The notes below the pieces were generated by a model. It ran no database searches. It was not told the DNA's origin and saw nothing but the letters and a program-made list of their open reading frames with translations. From Aquimarina atlantica (GTDB lineage Bacteria; Bacteroidota; Bacteroidia; Flavobacteriales; Flavobacteriaceae), in assembly GCF_000626715.1 (NCBI RefSeq), contig NZ_AQRA01000005.1, positions 372,001 through 436,000 of the forward strand: DNA of 64,000 bases, written 5' to 3'. Both the position numbers and the translations under genes were made by a program. Shown here one piece after another: positions 1 through 7,122 of this stretch (positions are counted from its first letter, which is position 1; the number at the start of each line of letters is the position of its first letter).

Positions 1-223
1 ATTGCTTAAAAAAGGAGAGTTAGAAGATTTAAAACATCCTGATCTAGAAACGGCTGTAATAAAACTGAACGAAGCTAGAGAAGCATATAAAGCATATTTT
101 AAGGAAAATCCAGATGCACTATTAAAAAATATTGTTTTCGGAGAATTGAACAAATATGAATGGTATCTGTTAGAAAGAAAACATTTAAATCATCATTTTG
201 ATCAATTTGATCTTTTAGGCTAA
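1..223 (+). CDS. DinB-like (DUF1569-type) protein, C-terminal fragment
   Basis: The reading frame is open from the left edge and stops with TAA at 221-223, so only the last 73 or so residues are present and the start lies outside the window. The end resembles DUF1569/DinB-superfamily proteins, small four-helix metal-binding proteins whose last helix carries a histidine cluster. Here that is ERKHLNHHFDQF close to the C-terminus. The substrate is not known. The following gene begins about 170 bases downstream, past a palindromic repeat, so the two need not share a transcript. The family call rests on this C-terminal pattern only. Confidence 0.6.
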   Translation, partial: LLKKGELEDLKHPDLETAVIKLNEAREAYKAYFKENPDALLKNIVFGELNKYEWYLLERKHLNHHFDQFDLLG

Positions 224-248
224 GTAGTTTAGAAAATAACATATAAGT

Positions 249-273
249 CTCACAGGTTTTGAAAACCTGTGAG
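249..273. repeat. Intergenic palindrome, copy 1 (CTCACAGG family)
   Basis: A perfect inverted repeat: 12-base arms (CTCACAGGTTTT / AAAACCTGTGAG) around one central G. The same core recurs at 1197-1227. It lies between two genes on the + strand and could fold as a transcript-end hairpin. Its identity with the second copy marks it as a dispersed repeat rather than an ordinary terminator. Confidence 0.8.
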
Positions 274-395
274 GTTTTAGAAGAAAAAAATATAATATAA
301 AAACCGAACAATGTAAAATAGTAAATGATAAAGTTTTAAAGCAATGCTATCTACTTTAAACTTTTAGATTTTACATTTAAAATTTGATATTTATT

Positions 396-1148
396 TTGAC
401 ACAACCATACGTAAACATAAACATAGAAAATCAGGTAGGAATTATTGAATTTTTTCATCCTGCGCATAACTCCTTACCAGGAGATATTTTGACTAAGCTT
501 GCTCAAACCATTACTGATGCGGGTACTAATGATGATATCAAGGTCATTGTATTAAAAAGTGGAAAAGACAGAACGTTTTGTGCCGGAGCCAGTTTTAAAG
601 AGTTGATTAATATTAATGATGCCGAAACCGGGAAAGTATTTTTCTCTGGTTTTGCCAATGTAATCAATGCGATGCGTAAATGCCCCAAATTTATTATTGG
701 GCGAGTACAAGGAAAAACTGTTGGAGGAGGAGTTGGATTAGCTTCTGCAACCGATTATTGTATGGCAACAAAATATGCATCCATAAAATTAAGCGAACTT
801 AATGTAGGTATAGGACCATTTGTAGTAGGACCTGCAGTAGAGCGTAAAATAGGTTTGTCTGCAATGACACAGATCGCAATTGATGCCAATTCGTTTTATG
901 ATGCAGAGTGGGCTAAAGATAAAGGGTTATTTACCAAGGTTTTTGAAGATATAGAAACATTAGATGCCGAAGTAAAAGCTTTTGCAGAACATTTATGTAC
1001 ATACAATCCAGAGGCAATGAAGGATATGAAACAAGCATTTTGGAAAGGAACAGAAGATTGGGATACGCTTTTGGCAGATAGAGCCGTAATTAGCGGAAGA
1101 TTGGTACTTAGTGATTTTACAAAAGAAACCTTGAAAAGATTTAAATAA
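396..1148 (+). CDS. Enoyl-CoA hydratase/isomerase family protein
   Basis: A crotonase-fold protein of about 250 residues. The family adds water to enoyl-CoA double bonds or shifts them, usually in fatty acid, aromatic or branched-chain acid breakdown. Visible marks are FCAGASFKEL (oxyanion-hole loop) and GKTVGGGVGLASATDYCMA (the glycine-rich second oxyanion loop and helix). The start is uncertain: no ATG precedes the fold. I chose the TTG at 396 (MTQPYVNINIENQ) over the TTG at 384 because it gives the usual N-terminal strand. The next gene encodes a PaaY-like protein, so a phenylacetate-type pathway role (PaaF/PaaG-like) is plausible; the downstream branched-chain genes would also fit a LiuC-like step. 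Confidence 0.85.
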   Translation: MTQPYVNINIENQVGIIEFFHPAHNSLPGDILTKLAQTITDAGTNDDIKVIVLKSGKDRTFCAGASFKELININDAETGKVFFSGFANVINAMRKCPKFIIGRVQGKTVGGGVGLASATDYCMATKYASIKLSELNVGIGPFVVGPAVERKIGLSAMTQIAIDANSFYDAEWAKDKGLFTKVFEDIETLDAEVKAFAEHLCTYNPEAMKDMKQAFWKGTEDWDTLLADRAVISGRLVLSDFTKETLKRFK

Positions 1149-1162
1149 AATAGTAATTACTG

Positions 1163-1181
1163 CACTGAGCTTGCCAAAGTG
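1163..1181. repeat. CACTGAGCTTG-type intergenic repeat, copy 1
   Basis: This 19-base stretch matches 1881-1899 at 15 of 19 positions. It looks like a degenerate copy of the CACTGAGCTTGTCGAAGTG sequence that I recall as a common intergenic element in flavobacterial genomes. It sits just after a stop codon and before palindrome copy 2. No function is assigned. Confidence 0.55.
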
Positions 1182-1196
1182 TAATCAAAATTTATA

Positions 1197-1227
1197 GACC
1201 TCACAGGTTTTAAAAACCTGTGAGGTC
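1197..1227. repeat. Intergenic palindrome, copy 2 (CTCACAGG family)
   Basis: A perfect inverted repeat with 15-base arms (GACCTCACAGGTTTT and its complement) around a single central A. It contains the same 12-base arm core as 249-273. It lies between the enoyl-CoA hydratase and paaY-like genes, about 27 bases before the latter's start codon. It could form a strong hairpin in the intergenic RNA. Confidence 0.8.
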
Positions 1228-1254
1228 TAAGAAAATAAGAATTTAAATAGATTA

Positions 1255-1851
1255 ATGATTTACAGTTTTAAAGGATATATACCCGTAGTACACGAAAGTA
1301 GTTTTGTACATCCATTGGCGGCAGTGACCGGTAATGTGATCATTGGTAAAAACTGCTATATCGGGCCAGGAGCAGCGATACGTGGGGATTGGGGTGAGAT
1401 TATCCTTGAAGATGGAGTTAATGTGCAAGAAAATTGTACGGTACATATGTTCCCTGGTAAATCTATTGTACTCAAAGAAAGTGCGCATGTAGGGCACGGA
1501 GCGGTAATTCATGGAGCAAATTTGGGACGTAATTGCTTAATTGGGATGAATACTGTGATTATGGATGATGCAGAGATCGGGGATGAATGTATAGTAGGAG
1601 CAATGTCTTTTGTGAAAGCAAATACGGTTTTTCCAAAACGAAGTTTGATTGTTGGTAATCCGGCAAAGGTAATTAAAGAAGTAAGCGATGAAATGATAGC
1701 CTGGAAAACAAAGGGCACGCAGTTATATCAACAATTACCAGCAGATTGTTATGAGTCACTAAAAGAAGTAGAACCTCTAAGAGAGGTTCCGGAGGATAGA
1801 GGAAGGCAGGAAGCATTTTATAAAACGCTTGAGGAGTTTAAGCGAAAATAG
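1255..1851 (+). CDS. paaY: PaaY-like hexapeptide-repeat protein (gamma-carbonic anhydrase/CaiE family)
   Basis: A 198-residue left-handed beta-helix protein. Hexapeptide repeats run from about residue 15 to 150, with the metal-ligand histidines of the gamma-carbonic anhydrase group visible at NCTVHMFPG and SAHVGHGAVIHGA. PaaY proteins act as thioesterases or accessory proteins that clear dead-end CoA thioesters in phenylacetate breakdown; CaiE does a related job in carnitine metabolism. The C-terminal tail beyond the helix (LPADCYESLKEVEPLREV) is typical of PaaY rather than the shorter generic gamma-carbonic anhydrases. It follows the crotonase gene on the same strand, which supports a CoA-thioester catabolic setting. 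The phenylacetate core genes (paaABCDE) would lie outside the window. Confidence 0.85.
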   Translation: MIYSFKGYIPVVHESSFVHPLAAVTGNVIIGKNCYIGPGAAIRGDWGEIILEDGVNVQENCTVHMFPGKSIVLKESAHVGHGAVIHGANLGRNCLIGMNTVIMDDAEIGDECIVGAMSFVKANTVFPKRSLIVGNPAKVIKEVSDEMIAWKTKGTQLYQQLPADCYESLKEVEPLREVPEDRGRQEAFYKTLEEFKRK

Positions 1852-1880
1852 ATCATTACGAATGTCGCATTGAGTTGTCA

Positions 1881-1899
1881 CACTAAGCTTGTCGAGGTG
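1881..1899. repeat. CACTGAGCTTG-type intergenic repeat, copy 2
   Basis: The stretch CACTAAGCTTGTCGAGGTG is the second copy of the element at 1163-1181, with four mismatches. It lies in the spacer between the paaY-like and E2 genes. Confidence 0.55.
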
Positions 1900-1965
1900 T
1901 TGCCGAAATGTAACATAAGCGAATAAAATTAATATAAATAAACTAACAAACATTTGTTAACCGAA

Positions 1966-3276
1966 ATGTCGACAGTAGAATTAAAAATGCCCAAAATGGG
2001 TGAAAGTATATCAGAGGCTACCATTCTTAACTGGTTAAAGAATGTAGGTGATACGGTAGAAGAGGATGAAACAATTTTAGAAATAGCTACAGATAAAGTA
2101 GATTCTGAAGTGCCTTCTCCTTGTAATGGAGTGATAACAGAAATACGGTATCAGCCTAATGAAGTAGTAGAGATAGGGCAGGTAATTGCTGTTATCAATG
2201 CCGATGCGGTATCTGCGACATCGCATCAAAAATCAGAAGCGACAGAAACTACTGCTGAAAGATCACAAAAAAAACCAGAACCATCTGCTCATACAGAATC
2301 AAGGACAACAAGTAGTTCTGATTTTAAAAACCTAAATCTAGGTGAAAATGATGGCTTTTTATCTCCTTTGATCATTAGCATAGCTCAAAAAGAAAATATT
2401 ACTATAGAAGAACTGCAGAGTATTACGGGTACAGGAATAGATGGTCGTATACGCAAAAGTGATGTAATGCAATACCTAAAAAACAGAAAATATCCACTAC
2501 CTAGCAGGCCGCAACCATCAACGCCAAAATCAACTTATAATGCACCTCCGATCTCGTTTGTAGAAGGTAAAGACCGCATTGTAGAAATGGACCGTATGCG
2601 CAAAATGATAGCAGATCATATGGTGTATTCTAAACATACTTCGCCTCATGTGACCAGTTATATCGAAGTTGATGTAACCAATATTGTGAATTGGAGAAAT
2701 GAAGTAAAGGTGAAGTTTCAGGAAAAACATGGAGAAAAATTAACATTCACTCCAATTTTTGTAGAAGCGGTTGCTAAGGCAATTCAGGAATATCCAATGA
2801 TTAATGTTTCTGTAGATGACAAGAAGATTGTGGTACATAACGATATTAATGTCGGTATGGCAACTGCACTGCCTAATGGTAATTTAATCGTTCCGGTGGT
2901 TAAAAATGCAGATGAAAAAAACCTACTTGGATTGGCTAAACGTGTAAATCATTTGGCGAATAGTGCAAGGAGTAATGCTTTAAAACCAGATGAAATACAA
3001 GGAAGTACTTTTACCATTTCTAATGTAGGAACCTTTGGGAGTTTGATGGGAACACCAATCATTAATCAACCCGAAGTTGCAATTCTGGCTTTAGGGATTA
3101 TTAAAAAAAGACCAGAGGTAATTACTACAGAAAATGGAGACGAAATTGCAATTAGAAGTATGATGTATTTATCATTGTCTTTTGATCATAGAGTAGTAGA
3201 TGGGTTTTTAGGAGGATCATTTTTACGTAAAGTAGGTGATGAACTGGAAGCTTTTGATATAAATAGAGAAATATAA
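1966..3276 (+). CDS. 2-oxo acid dehydrogenase E2 component (dihydrolipoamide acyltransferase)
   Basis: A 436-residue E2 subunit, probably of a branched-chain 2-oxo acid dehydrogenase. In order: an N-terminal lipoyl domain (about 1-80) with the lipoylated lysine at K44 in ATDKVDSEV; a linker rich in Ser, Thr, Glu and Pro; an E1/E3-binding domain (about 130-168, LSPLIISIAQKENITIEEL); and a catalytic acyltransferase domain (about 210-436) ending with the active-site motif SFDHRVVDG (H408, D412). The ATG at 1966 is preferred to the in-frame TTG at 1954 because the lipoyl domain begins directly after it. The fused E1 gene lies two genes downstream on the same strand, so the two probably form one complex. 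Substrate (branched-chain versus pyruvate) is inferred from the aminotransferase between them. Confidence 0.93.
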   Translation: MSTVELKMPKMGESISEATILNWLKNVGDTVEEDETILEIATDKVDSEVPSPCNGVITEIRYQPNEVVEIGQVIAVINADAVSATSHQKSEATETTAERSQKKPEPSAHTESRTTSSSDFKNLNLGENDGFLSPLIISIAQKENITIEELQSITGTGIDGRIRKSDVMQYLKNRKYPLPSRPQPSTPKSTYNAPPISFVEGKDRIVEMDRMRKMIADHMVYSKHTSPHVTSYIEVDVTNIVNWRNEVKVKFQEKHGEKLTFTPIFVEAVAKAIQEYPMINVSVDDKKIVVHNDINVGMATALPNGNLIVPVVKNADEKNLLGLAKRVNHLANSARSNALKPDEIQGSTFTISNVGTFGSLMGTPIINQPEVAILALGIIKKRPEVITTENGDEIAIRSMMYLSLSFDHRVVDGFLGGSFLRKVGDELEAFDINREI

Positions 3277-3333
3277 TAATCAATACATGCACAAGGGATA
3301 GAAGCAGGCTACCATGTAGCGCGAATAGCCCGA

Positions 3334-3355
3334 CCCCGAGAGGTACGATTCGGGG
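3334..3355. repeat. Short GC-rich hairpin (CCCCGA/TCGGGG)
   Basis: Six-base inverted arms CCCCGA (3334-3339) and TCGGGG (3350-3355) lie in a locally GC-rich patch unlike the surrounding AT-rich spacer. It ends 21 bases before the aminotransferase ATG. It may be a decayed intergenic repeat; the in-frame ATG at 3356 starts at its edge, which is one reason I did not use that start. Confidence 0.4.
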
Positions 3356-3376
3356 ATGTGCCCAAAACAAATACTA

Positions 3377-4450
3377 ATGGAGCAGCAAATCAAAATTACA
3401 ACAACATCGGATTCAAAATTAAAGGATATTGATTTTGACAATATTCCTTTGGGTAAAGCCTTTACCGATCATATGTTTATCTGCGATTATGAAGATGGAG
3501 CGTGGCAAAATCCACGTATCGAACCATTAGAATTCATACCGACGCATCCTGCAGCAATGGCTTTGCATTATGGACAGGCAATTTTTGAAGGAATGAAAGC
3601 TACAGTAGGAAAAGATAATACTCCACTGTTGTTTAGACCAGAAGAAAATGCAAAACGATTTAATCATAGTGCTGCCAGAATGGGGATGCCTTCTGTACCC
3701 GAAGAGCTTTTTGTAGAGGCAGTAAAGCAGATTGTAGGTGTAGAATATGGTTGGATACCACCGCAAGAAGGAAGTGCATTGTATTTGCGCCCATTTATGT
3801 ATGCAGATGAACCTTTTATTGGGATGCGTGCAGCAACAAGTTATAAGTTTATTGTGATCTGTTCTCCTGCCGGACCATTCTTTACCAAAAAAATAAGATT
3901 GTATGCTGAAACCAAATATATAAGAGCTGCAGACGGAGGAACAGGTGAAGCAAAAGCAGCAGGTAATTATGCTGCTGCGATCCTGCCTACAGAAAAAGCT
4001 AAAGCCAAAGGTTATGACCAGGTATTGTGGTTAGATGCTAATGAGCATAAGTACATTCAGGAAGTAGGAACTATGAATATCTTTTTTAAGGTAGATGGTA
4101 AGTTTATCACTCCGAGTACCAATGGGTCAATTCTAAAAGGAATTACTCGTGATAGTGTAATCACTTTACTAAAAGATAAAGGTTTTGAAGTAGTAGAGCG
4201 CCCAATTACAATTGATGAGGTTATTGAGTTCTCGAAAGAAGGAAAATTAGAAGAGGCTTTTGGAACCGGAACAGCAGTTGCTATTGCCATGATAGAAGCT
4301 ATCGGATATAATGAAGAATTAATCACATTACCCGATACAAACCCTGTAAGCCAGGATATGAAAAATACTTTGGATGAGATCAAAGCTCAGAAAAGAGAAG
4401 ATAAACATGGTTGGATTACACCTGTGTCTATTAAAGAGAAAGTGAAATAA
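3377..4450 (+). CDS. ilvE: Branched-chain-amino-acid aminotransferase
   Basis: A 357-residue fold-type IV PLP enzyme. It transfers the amino group of leucine, isoleucine or valine to 2-oxoglutarate, giving the branched-chain 2-oxo acids. The sequence has the type II BCAT layout: HYGQAIFEGMKA near the N-terminus, the PLP lysine K193 in GEAKAAGNYAAAILP, the cofactor/substrate motif EVGTMNIFF, and the C-terminal region EAFGTGTAVAIAMI. The ATG at 3377 (MEQQIKITTT) is chosen over the ATG at 3356, which lies at the edge of an intergenic hairpin. It sits between the E2 and E1 genes of a 2-oxo acid dehydrogenase, which would consume its products, so a role in branched-chain amino acid breakdown is likely. 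A biosynthetic role is equally possible enzymatically. Confidence 0.93.
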   Translation: MEQQIKITTTSDSKLKDIDFDNIPLGKAFTDHMFICDYEDGAWQNPRIEPLEFIPTHPAAMALHYGQAIFEGMKATVGKDNTPLLFRPEENAKRFNHSAARMGMPSVPEELFVEAVKQIVGVEYGWIPPQEGSALYLRPFMYADEPFIGMRAATSYKFIVICSPAGPFFTKKIRLYAETKYIRAADGGTGEAKAAGNYAAAILPTEKAKAKGYDQVLWLDANEHKYIQEVGTMNIFFKVDGKFITPSTNGSILKGITRDSVITLLKDKGFEVVERPITIDEVIEFSKEGKLEEAFGTGTAVAIAMIEAIGYNEELITLPDTNPVSQDMKNTLDEIKAQKREDKHGWITPVSIKEKVK

Positions 4451-4611
4451 TTAGAATTTACGAATTACAAATTTGGATTTACGAAGGATAAGATAATTAG
4501 AATGTTATTTAAGGAAGAATTTTAGTTGTTTCAGTGTTTTACAATAGTTAAAAAATATCGATAACAAGTGAAATCAAAAATCGTAAGTCGTAGATCAAAA
4601 ATTGATTTAAA

Positions 4612-6675
4612 ATGTTAGCTGAAAAGACCATAGCAAAAGAAGTATTAGAAAAAGCATTCATGACACTCTGTACGGCTAAGTCGATGACAGAGTTGTACGA
4701 AGAAAACTTCAAAACAGTATCTAAATATGTGCACGCAACCTCAAGGGGGCATGAAGCAATCCAAATAGCTACAGCTATGCAGCTATTACCTCAGGATTAT
4801 GCGTTTCCGTATTATAGAGATGATTCGATGTTATTGGGGATAGGAATGCGCCCTTATGATTTAATGTTGCAATTACTGGCTAAAAAAGAAGATCCTTTTT
4901 CGGGAGGTAGAACCTATTACTCACACCCCAGTTTGCGTGATGAGGATAAACCAAAAATCCCGCACCAATCATCAGCAACAGGAATGCAGGCCATACCTTC
5001 TACGGGAGTAGCATTAGGGATGCAATACAAAGAATTGGTGGGTTTAGATGACAAATCATTAAAAGATAAACCTCTGGTAGTGTGTTCTCTTGGAGATGCT
5101 TCGGTAACCGAGGGAGAGATTGCAGAAGCTTTTCAGATGGCTGCCTTAAAGCAATTACCGATTTTGTATCTGGTACAGGATAATGGTTGGGATATTTCTG
5201 CAAATGAGGAGGAAACCCGTGCGCAAAATGCTTTTGAATATGCAGCAGGATTTAATGGATTAGAAGCGATTTCTATCGATGGAGCTAATTTTACCGAAAG
5301 TTACCTGGCAATACAAGAAGTAATCAAAACCATTAGAGAAGAAAGAAGACCGATCCTGGTGCATGCCAAAGTACCTTTGCTAAATCATCATACTTCGGGA
5401 GTGCGAATGGAATGGTATCGAGATGATCTTGAAGAAGCTCGTTCTCGTGATCCATATCCGGTATTGAGAAACCAATTACTTTCATCTGGTTTTACCAAAG
5501 ATGAAGTGCTGGCTATAGAAGCAAAAGCAAGAGCAGTAGTGGCCAAAGATTTGGATGAAGCTATGAAAGCCGAAGATCCAAAACCAGAAGACTTATTTAC
5601 TCATGATTTTGCCCCTACACCAATTACAGAAGAGAAAGGAGAACGATCCCCTGCTGATAAAGAAGAAGTTGTGATGGTAGATTGTGCTTTGTTTGCTGTA
5701 GAAGAATTAATGAAGGAGCATAAAGAATGTTTGTTATATGGACAAGATGTTGGGGGAAGACTAGGAGGAGTTTTTAGAGAAGCAGCTACATTAGCACAAA
5801 AATTTGGAGACGAGCGTGTGTTTAATACGCCTATCCAGGAAGCTTTTATTGTTGGTTCTACTGTGGGGATGTCTGCCGTTGGTTTAAAGCCTATTGTAGA
5901 AGTACAGTTTGCCGATTATATCTGGCCAGGACTAAATCAACTATTTACAGAAGTGAGCAGGTCATGTTATTTATCTAATGGAAAATGGCCGGTATCGATG
6001 ATTCTGCGAGTTCCGATTGGAGCTTATGGTAGTGGAGGGCCTTATCACTCCTCTTCTGTTGAATCTGTAGTAACTAATATTCGTGGAATCAAGATTGCAT
6101 ACCCAAGTACTGGAGCTGATCTTAAAGGATTGATGAAAGCCGCATATCATGATCCAAATCCTGTAGTTATTTTAGAGCACAAAGGACTGTATTGGTCAAA
6201 AGTAAAAGGAACCGATGCTGCCAGAACTATAGAACCATCAGAGGATTATATATTACCTTTCGGTAAAGCTAATGTTGTACAACGTATCTGGCCGCAGGAT
6301 GAAAAGGAAACCATGACGATCGTAACCTACGGTATGGGAGTACATTGGGCGCTTAATGCTACAAAAGGTATGAAAGATGTAGTCGAGGTTATCGATTTAC
6401 GTACATTGTATCCTCTGGATGAAGAAACCATTATGGAATCGGTAAAGAAAACCAAAAAATGTCTTGTAGTTACCGAAGAACCTACTAATAATTCTTTTGC
6501 AAGAGCATTATCGGGTAAAATCCAGGAAGAATGCTTTAGATCTCTGGATGCTCCTGTGATGACTATTGGATCAGAGAATATGCCAGCTATTCCTTTGAAC
6601 AGCACTTTAGAACAAACTATGATTCCTTCTACCGAAAAGGTAAAAGAGAAAATAGATGAATTGTTAAAGTATTAA
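4612..6675 (+). CDS. 2-oxo acid dehydrogenase E1, fused alpha/beta subunits
   Basis: A 687-residue thiamine diphosphate enzyme that decarboxylates a 2-oxo acid and passes the acyl group to lipoyl-E2. Residues about 1-330 form the alpha part, with the ThDP/Mg motif starting GDAS near 161 and ending QDN near 191. Residues about 350-687 form the beta part (LYGQDVGGRLGGVFRE, FNTPIQEAFIVG, GGPYHSSSVE). In many bacteria these are two genes; the fusion is common in Bacteroidota. The linker around 335-350 is rich in Glu and Lys. Paired with the E2 gene upstream and the aminotransferase between them, it most likely forms a branched-chain 2-oxo acid dehydrogenase; no E3 is present locally. A strong hairpin terminator follows the stop codon. 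Confidence 0.92.
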   Translation: MLAEKTIAKEVLEKAFMTLCTAKSMTELYEENFKTVSKYVHATSRGHEAIQIATAMQLLPQDYAFPYYRDDSMLLGIGMRPYDLMLQLLAKKEDPFSGGRTYYSHPSLRDEDKPKIPHQSSATGMQAIPSTGVALGMQYKELVGLDDKSLKDKPLVVCSLGDASVTEGEIAEAFQMAALKQLPILYLVQDNGWDISANEEETRAQNAFEYAAGFNGLEAISIDGANFTESYLAIQEVIKTIREERRPILVHAKVPLLNHHTSGVRMEWYRDDLEEARSRDPYPVLRNQLLSSGFTKDEVLAIEAKARAVVAKDLDEAMKAEDPKPEDLFTHDFAPTPITEEKGERSPADKEEVVMVDCALFAVEELMKEHKECLLYGQDVGGRLGGVFREAATLAQKFGDERVFNTPIQEAFIVGSTVGMSAVGLKPIVEVQFADYIWPGLNQLFTEVSRSCYLSNGKWPVSMILRVPIGAYGSGGPYHSSSVESVVTNIRGIKIAYPSTGADLKGLMKAAYHDPNPVVILEHKGLYWSKVKGTDAARTIEPSEDYILPFGKANVVQRIWPQDEKETMTIVTYGMGVHWALNATKGMKDVVEVIDLRTLYPLDEETIMESVKKTKKCLVVTEEPTNNSFARALSGKIQEECFRSLDAPVMTIGSENMPAIPLNSTLEQTMIPSTEKVKEKIDELLKY

Positions 6676-6688
6676 ACGATTTGATAAT

Positions 6689-6738
6689 AAAAAATATACC
6701 CTGGTAATTTAGATGTAAATTACCAGGGTATATTTTTT
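6689..6738. terminator. Strong bidirectional terminator between E1 and six-Cys peptide genes
   Basis: A perfect 22-base inverted repeat (6689-6710 and 6717-6738) around the loop AGATGT. Runs of six A on the left and six T on the right let it terminate both converging transcripts. On the minus strand its outer edge overlaps the stop codon of the small peptide gene (6737-6739). Confidence 0.9.
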
Positions 6739-6916
6739 ATCCCCACATACAGAATCTGCCATTGCATTCTCCAATGCCACAAATATTAAGACTTATTCGG
6801 CAACATAACTCTCCTTTCTGATAACAATCCGATATACGACTTTTTGATCCATTAATAGATTTTTGAACCGCTTTATTCAGTTTTTTTACTCCATTTACGT
6901 TTATGATATTTTTCAT
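6737..6916 (-). CDS. Six-cysteine peptide precursor with bacteriocin-type leader
   Basis: A 59-residue ORF, ATG at 6914-6916 on the minus strand and TAA at 6737-6739. The first part, MKNIINVNGVKKLNKAVQKS followed by INGS, looks like the leader of Bacteroidota bacteriocin-like or natural-product precursors, whose leaders usually end in GG. Here the second residue is Ser. The remaining 35 or so residues hold six cysteines (31, 38, 39, 46, 51, 56; spacing C-x6-CC-x6-C-x4-C-x4-C) and end in CMWG. This suggests an exported disulfide-rich or modified peptide. No maturation enzyme or peptidase-type ABC exporter is adjacent, so processing would rely on genes elsewhere. It is shorter than most gene callers accept. 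The coding call is supported by the leader pattern, the cysteine pattern and the terminator at its stop codon. Confidence 0.65.
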   Translation of the reverse strand: MKNIINVNGVKKLNKAVQKSINGSKSRISDCYQKGELCCRISLNICGIGECNGRFCMWG

Positions 6917-7042
6917 TTTTAAAGGTTTTAAGAGTTTATATTTATTTAAACTAAAAATGAAAGTGTAAGGTATTGATAATAAGTGGTTTTTGTTTAATAC
7001 GATGTAATATGATTATGTTAAGAAATTGAATTTTATGACAAA

Positions 7043-7078
7043 TAAAGCGGTGATTTCACTATAGAAATCACCACTTTA
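7043..7078 (-). terminator. Hairpin downstream of the serine hydrolase gene
   Basis: Fifteen-base arms (7043-7057 and 7064-7078) with one mismatch surround the loop ACTATA. It lies 45 bases past the stop of the minus-strand hydrolase gene, so it is a likely transcript end. There is no long U tract, so its efficiency is uncertain. Confidence 0.6.
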
Positions 7079-7122
7079 CGTTCTCATATCGAAAATCAGA
7101 TTCTTTTTTTGAATATAGGTTG

